The notes beneath the pieces were generated by a model. The model saw only the letters and a list, made by a program, of their open reading frames with translations, ran no database searches and was not told the DNA's origin. Shown one piece after another: positions 13,651 to 22,353 of a DNA stretch of 37,373 nucleotides (position 1 is the first letter of the stretch; each line of letters opens with the position of its first letter). This stretch comes from Akkermansiaceae bacterium (GTDB taxonomy: Bacteria > Verrucomicrobiota > Verrucomicrobiia > Verrucomicrobiales > Akkermansiaceae): positions 1-37,373 of the forward strand of contig CAIQXC010000670.1 of NCBI GenBank assembly GCA_903875675.1, given 5' to 3'. The translations under genes and the position numbers were made by a program.

Positions 13651-16614
13651 ATGGCAGCCAGAAACTCGACCTCCTTACTTGCCCTTATCGCGTGGACCGC
13701 GCTATCAACAGTCCTGATTGATACTGCTGCGGCGCTGCCTCAGGCGACCCCGCCACTGGTGCCACCAAAGGCACCCATCAAGACCGTGGCGATCGCCGCC
13801 CTAAACCGAATGCTTCATGAAGCCGAGGCGGCGTTTGAAGCCAAGGAATACGCGACGGTCGTCACCAAACTTGAAGCCCTCATCAAGCTTCTCAACCCTC
13901 AGACGGCCAATGACGAAATGATGGAGGAGTTGTACTTCAAAATCGGCCTTGCCAATCTGCTCGCCAGCCAATTCGCCGAAGCTGAGACCGCCTTCACCGA
14001 CTGCGCCACCAAGTATCCCAATGGGATGTTTGCCAGTCGCTGCGCCTTGGGCGTCGGCAAGGCCTGCATGGGTCAGGACAACGCAGCCAAGAAAGAACTC
14101 GCCATCAAGGTGTTCAAGGTGGCCATGAAGGATCCAAAGCTCAATGCCGAAGCGGGTCTGGCCCTAGCCATGCTCTACAGCGAGACCGGCAAGCGCAAGG
14201 AAGCCATGGACGTCTTCAAGTCGTTGATGGGCGCGGACATCCGCAGCGCCAGCCAAACCACCGCTGCCGTGGGCGTCATCAACCTGCTCGCCGACGAAGG
14301 CAAACTCGAGGACCTCGTGTATTACCTCGACCGCCTGACGAATCAAGCCGGGGTGCGGGACGCCATTGCTTGGTACACCAATCAGGTGATTGTGCGCGGC
14401 GATGAATGCATGATGGCTCACGACTTTGATACGGCTCTGGCCATCTTTCAAACGATTCCCTCCCGCAACCAGATTGTCGATATTCAGACGCAGTCGCTCG
14501 ACGCTCAGCGCAAGATCATTGCCATTCTTGATCGCGCCATTGCCAAGGAGGATGCTGACGAAAAGAAGACCCCCAATGCACCCTTGGTACGCGGCATTGC
14601 ACGCGAACTCGTCGCAAGCCTCAACCCAGCCCTCGAAGCGAATGAGAAGGCTCTCGCCGCGATCAAGGAAATCAAGGATCTCGATGCCTCCCTGCTGTAT
14701 CGCCGCGGCCACTGTTTCTATGAACTCACGCGTCGTGAGGAGGCACGTCTTTGCTTCAGCACCCTGCGCCTGAAGTACCCCACCTACAAGGAGAACAAGA
14801 TCGCCGCCTACACCGAAATCATGATCATGCAGGAGCTCAAAAAGAGCGCCGGCTTGCTCGAACTCTGCAAGGCCTATCTCACCGCCTATCCAGAATCCAG
14901 CGACGCCGAAGCCGTCGCCACCCTCGCCGGCGAACTCCTCGTCGAACAAGCAAAATGGCCGGATGTCATCACCTACTATGCCGACCTCGAATCCCGCTTC
15001 CCAAAATCCACCCACCTCGACCGCTTTATCTTCTATCAAGGACTGGGACATTTCCTCAACGCCGGGGATGCAGCCGATTTCGCGCTGTCCACCCCCATGT
15101 TTGAAAAAGTCAACCGAAGCTACCCCAAGAGCGAGTTGTACGAACCCGCCCTTTACTATCTGGCGATGACGTATTTCCTGAGCAACGAGTACAAGAAAAC
15201 GGTGGCCGCCTGCTCCGAGTACCTCAGCAAGTATCCCAACGGATTGTATGCCGGCGACATGCAATATCGCCTCTCGTTCGTCGATTCGAACGACCCGCGA
15301 GTGCAGCCGGACAAGATCATCAACGACATTGAGGAGTTCATGAAGAACCATCCGACTGACGTCTCCAATGGTTCGATGCTGTGCCTGCTCGCGGATACCT
15401 ACAAAAAGAAGAACATGGACGACGAAGCTGCGGAGGCGTTCAAGAAGGCCGTCTGGAGCAAGAGCCCCGATGACGTAACCCAATACGCACTGGATTCCGC
15501 CACCACAATTCTTCAAGCAAAGAAGGATTGGAGCGCCATCGCTGAAATGCACGGTGCTTTCCTCAAGGACAATCCCGACAGCCAGCTGGCACTCCTGTCA
15601 GCAGGCAAAGTGGTGCAGATGAAAATCCGCGAAGGCAAAGGCGAGGAAGGCGCTCGAATCCTCGCCGAAAGCCTGCGCACCCGCATCAGCAATCCCAAAG
15701 TCCAACAAGTCGAGTACCTCCTCGACCTCATGGTCCAAACCCTCGTACCGCGCAAAAAACCTGCCAAGGAGGAAATGGAAGCCCTCGCCGAGCAACTCGA
15801 CGAACAACTCGTCGAAACCCTCAAACAGGTAGTCGGCGACAAGCCCAATCCCACCGCCACCGCTCGCATGTTCTACGCCCAAGCCCGTCTGAGCCAGTTG
15901 CTCTATCGGACGAGCCGGACCGACCGCTCAGACCTCTTGCTCAAGGGCATCGCCACCAACTATGCCAGCGAACCGGCCGTGCTCAGCCCGACCCTCCTCT
16001 CCGTGTGTGGCGACATTCTGCTTCAGGAAGAAAATCTCGACGGTGCACAAGCCATGTACCGACGCCTCGATGATAGCTACAAAGACTCTCTCTTCGCGGA
16101 TGCCGGCCCACTCGGCCTCGGTAACGTCGCCCTCGCCCGAAAAAAACCCGAGGAGGCCCTCAAAATCTTCGAGGATACCCTCGCGAACAATAAGGGCACC
16201 TCACGCTTCTGCGAAACCACCCTCGGCAAAATCCAAGCCCTCGTCGACCTCGGCAAATTCGAAGATGGCCGCAAATTGGCCGAGCAAGTGGTCGGCGACA
16301 AAATGTTCCACGGCGAAATGGCCGGCAAAGCCTATCTCATGCTGGCCGACAGCTACCGGGTCGAGGCCGCCCAAGCCGCCCCCGGATCTGATCCGAATGA
16401 ACTCATGCGCAAGGCCTATGCCACCTACCAACGGATGTGCATCACCTACCAAAGCCTCCCGGAAATTTGCGCCGAAGCGTATTGGCAGGCCGCTGAAACT
16501 GCCAAGGGACTCAATGAATTCGGCCTCGCCTCGGAGAACTTGAAAGCACTCACCACCCTTCCTAAACTTCAAAACACCAGGCGTGCCAGAGAAGCCAAGG
16601 ACAAATCCTTATGA
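13651..16614 (+). CDS. Exported TPR-repeat protein (987 aa)
   Basis: A signal peptide (about 1-29, ending in a small-residue AAALP stretch) is followed by an almost wholly helical protein built of TPR-type repeats. Units such as AEAAFEAKEYATVVTKLEAL, AETAFTDCATKYPNGMFA, ARLCFSTLRLKYPTYKEN, AAEAFKKAVWSK and AQAMYRRLDDSYKDSLFAD recur, many with the (K/R)-YP pattern seen in YbgF/BamD-like repeats. The protein is probably periplasmic and a protein-protein scaffold. It starts the operon that includes ExbB, two ExbDs and the toroid protein, and its stop overlaps the next start. It recalls the TPR partners of Tol-Pal and TonB systems, but at this size it is not a simple YbgF. Confidence 0.85.
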   Translation: MAARNSTSLLALIAWTALSTVLIDTAAALPQATPPLVPPKAPIKTVAIAALNRMLHEAEAAFEAKEYATVVTKLEALIKLLNPQTANDEMMEELYFKIGLANLLASQFAEAETAFTDCATKYPNGMFASRCALGVGKACMGQDNAAKKELAIKVFKVAMKDPKLNAEAGLALAMLYSETGKRKEAMDVFKSLMGADIRSASQTTAAVGVINLLADEGKLEDLVYYLDRLTNQAGVRDAIAWYTNQVIVRGDECMMAHDFDTALAIFQTIPSRNQIVDIQTQSLDAQRKIIAILDRAIAKEDADEKKTPNAPLVRGIARELVASLNPALEANEKALAAIKEIKDLDASLLYRRGHCFYELTRREEARLCFSTLRLKYPTYKENKIAAYTEIMIMQELKKSAGLLELCKAYLTAYPESSDAEAVATLAGELLVEQAKWPDVITYYADLESRFPKSTHLDRFIFYQGLGHFLNAGDAADFALSTPMFEKVNRSYPKSELYEPALYYLAMTYFLSNEYKKTVAACSEYLSKYPNGLYAGDMQYRLSFVDSNDPRVQPDKIINDIEEFMKNHPTDVSNGSMLCLLADTYKKKNMDDEAAEAFKKAVWSKSPDDVTQYALDSATTILQAKKDWSAIAEMHGAFLKDNPDSQLALLSAGKVVQMKIREGKGEEGARILAESLRTRISNPKVQQVEYLLDLMVQTLVPRKKPAKEEMEALAEQLDEQLVETLKQVVGDKPNPTATARMFYAQARLSQLLYRTSRTDRSDLLLKGIATNYASEPAVLSPTLLSVCGDILLQEENLDGAQAMYRRLDDSYKDSLFADAGPLGLGNVALARKKPEEALKIFEDTLANNKGTSRFCETTLGKIQALVDLGKFEDGRKLAEQVVGDKMFHGEMAGKAYLMLADSYRVEAAQAAPGSDPNELMRKAYATYQRMCITYQSLPEICAEAYWQAAETAKGLNEFGLASENLKALTTLPKLQNTRRAREAKDKSL

Positions 16615-17591
16615 AACTTCGTGCCCTCACACCTCCGCTCCCATTCCGTAGCGTGCTGCTCTCACTGAGCACGGGTGGCTTGCTTGCCCTCTCCCAAGCT
16701 CTCGCAGCCCCGGACGCTGCCGCCCCGACTGCTCCCGCAGCCCCGGCCAAGCCCGCCGCTCCTGCCAAACCTGCCAAACCTGGAACTCCCGCTGCCGCCC
16801 CAGCAGCCGCCCAACCCCCGACAGCCCTCGGGCCCACCCAAATCGTCCTCCAAAACGGGGTGTCCCTGCCATTGTCGGCAGTCGCGCTGAAAGGCGAAAA
16901 TTACGAAGTAAAGGTGGAAACCGGGCGCTTCGAAGTCGGCAAGACCATCCCGGTAACCTCGGTGGACCATGTGTTTGGTGATAAACCTGCGGCCATCAAT
17001 CAAGCCATCGCCTTGGTGCTAACCGGAAAACCGGTCGATGGTAGAAAGCTTCTCATCCCGCTTCTCGCCGAGCACAAGGATTCGGCAAAACTGCCGGGCA
17101 ACTTCTGGTTGGAGGCGGCTCGTGTGTCGCTCGTAGCTAACGCATTGGAAGGCGCTGGCCCCCAATGTGATTCCCTCGGCAAAGAGATTTCCGCCGTCTC
17201 GCCTGTATCACCCGATCCCTTCGTCGCCCTCAGCAAAGCTCTGGTGATGCATAAAACCGTCAAACTCGCCGATCGACAGGCCGCCCTCAAGGCCCTCACA
17301 ACCGACGCCCAACCCGCAGACGTGTGCGCCTATGCCAGCTTCTTCCTGGCACGTTTGCTGCAAGAAGAAAAACGCGATGCCGAGGCGCTGGAAGCCTACC
17401 TCGCCGTGCCCTGCTTGTTTCCCTCCGGCGGAATGATGCTTAACGGGATGGCCCAGTTAAAGGCAGCAGAGTTCCTAACTGCCGCTGATCGCCGCAGCGA
17501 GGCGGTTGCTCTGGCCCAGTCTGCGATGCGCTACACCAAGGATACCTTGGGTCACGATCTGGCCAACGACCTCTACCAAAGCATCAAATAA
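16611..17591 (+). CDS. Exported Ala/Pro-linker protein with helical repeats (326 aa)
   Basis: A signal peptide (about 1-32) leads into an Ala/Pro/Lys-rich flexible linker (about 33-72, repeats of PAKPA). A small beta module follows (IVLQNGVSLPLSAVALKGENYEV), then a helical domain with TPR-like helices (FFLARLLQEEKRDAEALEAYLAV). No enzyme motif is seen. It overlaps the TPR gene by four bases and is 62 bases before ExbB, so it belongs to the same operon. The Pro/Ala linker suggests reach across the periplasm. I do not recognise a named family. Confidence 0.78.
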   Translation: MKLRALTPPLPFRSVLLSLSTGGLLALSQALAAPDAAAPTAPAAPAKPAAPAKPAKPGTPAAAPAAAQPPTALGPTQIVLQNGVSLPLSAVALKGENYEVKVETGRFEVGKTIPVTSVDHVFGDKPAAINQAIALVLTGKPVDGRKLLIPLLAEHKDSAKLPGNFWLEAARVSLVANALEGAGPQCDSLGKEISAVSPVSPDPFVALSKALVMHKTVKLADRQAALKALTTDAQPADVCAYASFFLARLLQEEKRDAEALEAYLAVPCLFPSGGMMLNGMAQLKAAEFLTAADRRSEAVALAQSAMRYTKDTLGHDLANDLYQSIK

Positions 17592-17653
17592 CGCTGATCC
17601 CATCCATCCAAACTCTCAAACACCCCCCCAACCACCCGCATACCTCCAACTCA

Positions 17654-18454
17654 ATGAAAAATGCCATTAAATACGCCGCCGTCGCGGCCCTGATGTTCCT
17701 GCCCATGGTCGCTTTTGGCGCGGATGGTGCCCAGCAAGCCGTCGTGGTCAAAAAAACCTTCATCCAAGTCCTCAAGGAGGGCGGTTGGTGTATGTATCCC
17801 ATCGGTCTCTTCTCCATTGGCACCGTTTGGCTCATCATTGACCTTTGGATTCGTACCAACGCCAAGAAAATGACCCCCGAACCCGATGTGTTCAGCGCCA
17901 AACAGGCGTTTCTCGCAGGCGACTACGTAACGGCTTATCAATCCATGAAATCCGCCGTCAGCCCCTTCGCCAAAGTGATCCAAGCCGCGCTCAGCTCGGT
18001 TGGCCACGGCAAGGATGCCACCGAGGAAGCTCTCCAGGCCGAAGTCGATAAAGTCAGCTCAACCCTGCAAACCCGCGTCAACTACCTCTCCGTTATCGGC
18101 GTTTGCAGCCCGATGGTCGGGCTGCTCGGCACCGTCTCCGGGATGCGCGGTGCCTTCGCCGCACTCGGTACCTCGGGCATCGGCGACACCTCAAAGCTCG
18201 CCGAGCACATCGGCGAAGTGCTCATCGCCACCGCATCGGGCCTCTTCATCGCCATTCCCGCCTTCATGGGATTCTATTTCCTGCGCAACAAGCTCCAAAC
18301 TGCCATCCATCACCTGGAGAGCGAAGCTTCGGCCTTGTTCCGCAATGCACCCTATGACTACCTCAGGGATGCGGATGTCGGCCAGGAAGAGACCTTCGCA
18401 GCGATGCCGCTGTGGATGCAAACCGAGCAGGCCGCCGCACCGGAATCCTTCTGA
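17654..18454 (+). CDS. ExbB/TolQ/MotA-family proton channel protein (266 aa)
   Basis: By family this is the main membrane subunit of a proton-driven ExbB-ExbD motor. It has an N-terminal signal-like helix (1-22, ending AFGAD), as in the longer ExbB proteins. Three membrane helices follow at about 45-66, 143-170 and 188-212. The signature SPMVGLLGTVSGM lies in helix 2, and VLIATASGLFIAIPAF in helix 3 holds the conserved Thr/Ser. A cytoplasmic loop with a helical hairpin sits between helices 1 and 2. It is the first gene of the motor part of the operon and precedes two ExbD genes. Confidence 0.92.
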   Translation: MKNAIKYAAVAALMFLPMVAFGADGAQQAVVVKKTFIQVLKEGGWCMYPIGLFSIGTVWLIIDLWIRTNAKKMTPEPDVFSAKQAFLAGDYVTAYQSMKSAVSPFAKVIQAALSSVGHGKDATEEALQAEVDKVSSTLQTRVNYLSVIGVCSPMVGLLGTVSGMRGAFAALGTSGIGDTSKLAEHIGEVLIATASGLFIAIPAFMGFYFLRNKLQTAIHHLESEASALFRNAPYDYLRDADVGQEETFAAMPLWMQTEQAAAPESF

Positions 18455-18490
18455 TGTCCCAATCCTTTCCCACCCTAACAACCAAAGACC

Positions 18491-18940
18491 ATGGCAGGCG
18501 GCGGCGGCAGTACTGAAAGCGGCGAACCGGAATTCCAGATCGCGCCGATGATCGACGTGTTGCTGGTGTTGCTCATCTTCTTCATGTGCATCACCACTGC
18601 GGAAATTTTGAAGGTGGACTCGTCCATCACCTTGCCGGTATCGGCCAGTGCAAAACCGCACGATGCCAAGATGACCAAACAGGAAATCGCCATCAACGTG
18701 CGTTGGAATGCCCAAGCCAATAAGGCCACGGTCTTGGTTGAAGACAAGGAATTCAAGACCCCTGGTGACATGATCGCTTATCTGAGGAGCCGCATCGAGG
18801 CCAAGCCCAATATGCGTGCCCTCATCCGTGGTGACCGCATGTTGCCGGCCTCCGAGATTCAGAAAGTGATGGACCTCGTCGGCCAAGCCACATTTGTGGA
18901 CATTGCCTTCTCAGCAGCCAGCAAGGAAAAAGCCAAATGA
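18491..18940 (+). CDS. ExbD/TolR-family protein, first copy (149 aa)
   Basis: A cytoplasmic tail of about 17 residues leads to one membrane helix with the proton-carrying Asp22 in APMIDVLLVLLIFFM. A periplasmic ExbD domain follows (LPVSASAKP, ALIRGDRMLPASEIQKVMDLVGQA). All expected family features are present. Its stop overlaps the start of the second ExbD (ATGA). Paired unlike ExbDs with one ExbB suggest a heteromeric peptidoglycan/partner-binding dimer. Confidence 0.92.
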   Translation: MAGGGGSTESGEPEFQIAPMIDVLLVLLIFFMCITTAEILKVDSSITLPVSASAKPHDAKMTKQEIAINVRWNAQANKATVLVEDKEFKTPGDMIAYLRSRIEAKPNMRALIRGDRMLPASEIQKVMDLVGQATFVDIAFSAASKEKAK

Positions 18941-19389
18941 AAAAGCGCCACAAGAAGGAATCCTCTGAAGTCAACCTCGGCTTCCAAATCGCTCCGATGG
19001 TTGACGTGGTGTTTGTCATCATGCTCTTCTTCATGGTGCTGGCCGGGGCCGTTCAGACGGAAAACACGCACAACACCAAGTTGCCCGGCACCATTCCGGT
19101 GAAGGATGACACGCCGACGCCCGACGAAATCTCCATCCGTATCGAAGACGACGGACAGGTATTTCTCAATGACGAACCGGTGGACAAACCTGAGGCCAAG
19201 ACCTTGCCAGAGTTGGCTGGTAACCTCATCAACCTTCACAACCTCTCCATCTCCGCGAATTCCCCCGAAGTGATGGTGACCATCTACGCCAACGAACTCG
19301 CCCGCTATGAGCGCGTCATCGACGTATTGGATGCCCTCACCCGGGCAAAAATTGGCAATGTGACGTTTCAAGCCGTCGCGCCAGAGTAA
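18937..19389 (+). CDS. ExbD/TolR-family protein, second copy (150 aa)
   Basis: It has a short basic cytoplasmic tail, one helix with Asp23 in APMVDVVFVIMLFFMV, and a periplasmic domain in which LNDEPVDKPEAKTLPELAGNL and VMVTIYANELARYERVIDVLDAL give the usual ExbD strand-helix order. It is distinct from the first copy outside the helix, so the pair is not a recent duplication. It overlaps the preceding gene by four bases and is followed after 43 bases by the toroid gene. Confidence 0.92.
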   Translation: MKKRHKKESSEVNLGFQIAPMVDVVFVIMLFFMVLAGAVQTENTHNTKLPGTIPVKDDTPTPDEISIRIEDDGQVFLNDEPVDKPEAKTLPELAGNLINLHNLSISANSPEVMVTIYANELARYERVIDVLDALTRAKIGNVTFQAVAPE

Positions 19390-19432
19390 CATGTTTCTGT
19401 AGTTTGAAAAGCCCCCAACCAACCCGACCATT

Positions 19433-21022
19433 ATGAACCATCAGGAAGAATACGAACAAGAGCAGGACCAAAATCTGGAAGAACTCGAAGCCATGGGTCC
19501 AGCCCCCATCACCAAATTGACCTTGTGGGATAAAATGGGCGGCCGCGCTCTAACCGTCGCGGTGGTGGTTCACTTGCTCATTCTGGCTCTTGGGGCGTTT
19601 TGGATTTTCCAAATCATCAAGCAGCCTGAAATTATTCCTGACTTCTTGCCACCAGGTGGTGGCGGCGGCGAGCGCAGCGCGGATCATGCCGTCAAGGAGA
19701 AGAAAATGAAGACCATCGTGCCCATCTCCAAGGCAAAACGGGTGGTCGCTGAAGGGGCGCGCTCCACTTACACGATCCCCGACCAAGGCGATAAATTCGG
19801 CGAAATGTCCCCCCTAACGTCACTCGGCGGCGGCGGCATGTCCGGCGGTTTGGGCGGTTCCGGCTCGGGCCATGGCTTTGGCAAAGGCAGCGGCAATGGC
19901 AATGGCATGGGCAACGGCAAAGGCAGCGGCAGGCTCTTCGGTCTCATTCCTCTGGCGATGAGCAAGCGCTGCTCCAAGGGCGACCGCCTCCAGCGCATCG
20001 CCGATAACGGCGGCGTTCCTGCCTGCGAGGATGCTGTGCTCAAAGGTCTGCGCTGGCTCAAGGCCAATCAGAATGCCGACGGATCCTGGAGCGGTCAGAG
20101 CTCGGTGGCCATGACCGGCCTCGCCCTCCTCGCCTACTTCGGCCACTGCGAAACCCCGGCCTCCGATGAGTTCGGCGAATCCTGCCTCAAGGGTATCGTT
20201 TACCTCGTTGAAATTGGCATGAAGAACGATGGCAAAATTGCCGATAACTACACCGCCAACCACTGGTCCTACGAGCACGGCATCGCCACTTATGCCCTCG
20301 CCGAGGCTTACACGTTCTGCAAAGAAATCGGCCAGGTCGTCCCCTACCTCGATGAAGTCGTCCAAAAAGCCGGCCAATTCATCATCGACCATCAGCACCA
20401 AAACGGCGGCTGGGCATATGCCTATGCGGTGACTGGCGGCCATACCGACATGTCGGTGGTCGGCTGGCAGATCCAGGCCATGAAAGCCTGCCTCCACACC
20501 GGCCTCAAGTTCCAAGGCCGGGCAACCTGCCTCACTCGTGCTTGGAAGTACCTCGCGTCCTGCCAGAACGTCAACGGTGGCTATGGCTACTCCGGCCCCA
20601 ACTCCGGCGTGGCGGATTATTTTACCCTCACCGGTGTGGGTGCCCTCTGCCTGCAAATGTGGGACAAGGGCAACGGCATGGAAGTGAACCATGCGATCAA
20701 GTACATCGAGGATCACACGAAGTTCGACTACAACGGCGTCTGCAGCGACCTCTACGGCCACTATTACGAAAGCCAGGCGATGATGCAACGTGGCGGCGAT
20801 GCCTGGAAATTCTACAATGGCATCTTCCGCGACCAAGTCCTGAACAATCAGGAAGCCGATGGCTCGTGGAAGGCCCCGGGCGGTGGTGGCAAGATCCGTG
20901 CCGCAGCGCCTAGCTATCAAGGCGACAAGGTCTATCGTACCTGCCTTTGCACCCTGATGCTCGAAGTGTACTACCGCTTCCTCAGCACTGGCGTCGGCAG
21001 CCACAGCGGTGGCATCCAATAG
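19433..21022 (+). CDS. TonB-type anchor fused to alpha/alpha toroid (prenyltransferase/squalene oxidase repeats) (529 aa)
   Basis: An acidic cytoplasmic tail (1-25) leads to one membrane helix (about 39-62) with His47, the same kind of in-membrane His as in TonB. A periplasmic stretch and a Gly/Asn/Ser-rich linker (about 132-167) follow, then a toroid domain (about 185-515). Repeats in the domain show the QW-like pattern: NADGSWSG, QNGGWAYAYA, NVNGGYGYSG and EADGSWKAPG, each followed by a helix. The DxDD acid motif of squalene-hopene cyclase is not seen, so cyclase activity is unlikely. It is last in an operon after ExbB-ExbD-ExbD, the place of TonB. I infer a proton-driven transducer whose output domain is the toroid. 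Family membership (squalene-cyclase-like fold) is firm, the role is inference. Confidence 0.88.
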   Translation: MNHQEEYEQEQDQNLEELEAMGPAPITKLTLWDKMGGRALTVAVVVHLLILALGAFWIFQIIKQPEIIPDFLPPGGGGGERSADHAVKEKKMKTIVPISKAKRVVAEGARSTYTIPDQGDKFGEMSPLTSLGGGGMSGGLGGSGSGHGFGKGSGNGNGMGNGKGSGRLFGLIPLAMSKRCSKGDRLQRIADNGGVPACEDAVLKGLRWLKANQNADGSWSGQSSVAMTGLALLAYFGHCETPASDEFGESCLKGIVYLVEIGMKNDGKIADNYTANHWSYEHGIATYALAEAYTFCKEIGQVVPYLDEVVQKAGQFIIDHQHQNGGWAYAYAVTGGHTDMSVVGWQIQAMKACLHTGLKFQGRATCLTRAWKYLASCQNVNGGYGYSGPNSGVADYFTLTGVGALCLQMWDKGNGMEVNHAIKYIEDHTKFDYNGVCSDLYGHYYESQAMMQRGGDAWKFYNGIFRDQVLNNQEADGSWKAPGGGGKIRAAAPSYQGDKVYRTCLCTLMLEVYYRFLSTGVGSHSGGIQ

Positions 21023-21092
21023 CTTATATGTGACGGAAGGTAATTTAGCGCTTGTCAGGCGCTCCCATTTTGTGATTCCCTTAGCGTGATAG

Positions 21093-21121
21093 GTGCCGCC
21101 CACTCGTGGCGGCACTTTTTT
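21093..21121 (+). terminator. Rho-independent terminator after the ExbBD-toroid operon
   Basis: A perfect 8-bp stem GTGCCGCC / GGCGGCAC (21093-21100 and 21108-21115) with a 7-base loop is followed by six T (21116-21121). It ends 11 bases before the GTG start of the pseudopilin gene, so the cassette must be fed by read-through or by a promoter within the hairpin region. A weaker hairpin (AGCGC / GCGCT) lies just upstream near 21047-21063. Confidence 0.9.
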
Positions 21122-21132
21122 CCCCACGCTTT

Positions 21133-21792
21133 GTGAAAACTCACCCCACATCCCGCACCGGTCTGCCGGTCGGTGGCTTTTCCCTCGTCGAAATCGTGGC
21201 CGTCATGGCCGTGATCGCTCTGCTTCTCACTGCGGGCATCTACGCGTTGGGCAGCACCGGCGGACAGGCCCGGCAAGTCGCCACCACGACCGTCGTCGGC
21301 ATGTTGGAACAGGCGCGGACCAGCGCCATCACATCGCACTGCGTCGTCGTGCTGGCCGTGGCCGAGCCGGGCGAATATCCGTCCAACGACCATCGATGCC
21401 GCCTCGGGTTATTCAAAATTCACGAGTGGCCGGCCAAACCCGCGACTCTGGATGGCATCCCTCTCGGCCACTGGCAATCCCTGCCCGTCGGCGTGATCAT
21501 CCTGCCGGGCAGCGTCAGCGGCCTGCGAAATCCGCGTGACGAGCCAGCCATCACAATCCGTTACCTCGCGGCTAACCAAGCCACCTCAGGCCTCTTTTTT
21601 CTCCTCGCCTTCTCGCCACGCGGATCCCTGCTGTGGCCGTCCGGCGCGGATCCACTGGCGCTGCGCATCGCCGAAGGTGCCTACCGCAACGGCCAACCCA
21701 CTCCTAACACACGAAGCCGCTCCGGTGGCATCGCGGAAAGCCACTTGCAGATCGGCCGAATCACCGCCCGGCCCTATCAGTTTGACAAATGA
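21133..21792 (+). CDS. Pseudopilin, Verru_Chthon cassette protein D-like (219 aa)
   Basis: A prepilin leader ends at Gly15, with the mature start FSLVEIVAVMAVIALLLTAG (Glu at +5 of the mature protein). This is the classic type IV pilin/pseudopilin cleavage and methylation site for PilD-type peptidase. The C-terminal part is a beta-rich globular domain with a late LFFLLAFSPRGSLLWPSG segment. Size and order in a four-gene set match the Verru_Chthon D family (TIGR02596), which I recall from Verrucomicrobium and Chthoniobacter. The start is a GTG at 21133, because no ATG lies between the terminator and the leader. An upstream GTG at 21106 would lie inside the terminator loop. It is membrane-anchored or assembled into a pseudopilus. 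Confidence 0.8.
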   Translation: MKTHPTSRTGLPVGGFSLVEIVAVMAVIALLLTAGIYALGSTGGQARQVATTTVVGMLEQARTSAITSHCVVVLAVAEPGEYPSNDHRCRLGLFKIHEWPAKPATLDGIPLGHWQSLPVGVIILPGSVSGLRNPRDEPAITIRYLAANQATSGLFFLLAFSPRGSLLWPSGADPLALRIAEGAYRNGQPTPNTRSRSGGIAESHLQIGRITARPYQFDK

Positions 21793-21816
21793 CCCCAAAC
21801 AGAAAGAGCGAAACCA

Positions 21817-22353
21817 ATGGTAGCCCTCTCCCAATTTTGGATCAAACCACGCCGTCCTCAGCGAGGGCCGATTGTGGGTTCCTCGCTCATCGAAGTGCTC
21901 ATGGCCATGGGCATACTGGCGGTGGTGCTGCCACTGATATTCGCTGTGCTGGCCCGTGCCAGCCAAAGCTACGCCGAGGCGCAAGCTGAAACCCGTTGCC
22001 TGTCGATCCTGCCCGCCTGCATGAATGAAATTGAGGCCGCACAGCAAGGCACGACTCGCTATCTACCTGCCCTCCCCTGCGGCGTCCTCTTCCCCGCTCC
22101 CGGTACCATTCTCGCCCTCGCCTTTGCCCGCGATGGCCGTCTCCTCGGCTGCGTCGCCCCTGCGGCCTACCTCGCCGGCACCCGTCGACTTGCCGACGAG
22201 CCGATCCGCTATCTCGCCTCGTTGCACACCGAGCCCGCTCCAGCCCAACCCAACATGCCGACCATGCTCCACCTGCGCATCACTCTGGAGTATCCACCGG
22301 CTGCCCCAATGGCCAAGCGTCGGCACCTGGATTTTCACACATGCATCCCATGA
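21817..22353 (+). CDS. Pseudopilin, Verru_Chthon cassette protein B-like (178 aa)
   Basis: A long basic leader (1-21) ends in Gly21, followed by SSLIEVLMAMGILAVVLPLIF, giving the G-S-S-L-I-E prepilin site with the conserved Glu at +5. The mature domain is about 155 residues with two or three conserved-looking Cys. It ends in a strand reading LHLRITLEYPP, as in PilV/GspI-like minor pilins. The start ATG is 24 bases after the D gene stop, and the C gene starts inside its end. Position and size fit TIGR02598. Confidence 0.8.
   Translation: MVALSQFWIKPRRPQRGPIVGSSLIEVLMAMGILAVVLPLIFAVLARASQSYAEAQAETRCLSILPACMNEIEAAQQGTTRYLPALPCGVLFPAPGTILALAFARDGRLLGCVAPAAYLAGTRRLADEPIRYLASLHTEPAPAQPNMPTMLHLRITLEYPPAAPMAKRRHLDFHTCIP

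Noticed and set aside
14164-15552. 462-residue minus-strand frame opposite the TPR gene
   Set aside because: Long antisense frames are expected in GC-rich coding DNA. The + strand frame has TPR repeats, a signal peptide and operon context.
19433-21022. Toroid protein as a working squalene-hopene cyclase or prenyltransferase
   Set aside because: No DxDD motif or prenyltransferase metal site is visible, and the anchor/linker layout with ExbBD neighbours argues against hopanoid synthesis.
19820-21151. 443-residue minus-strand frame opposite the toroid gene
   Set aside because: Antisense shadow of a gene with clear repeats. It also reads through the terminator hairpin.
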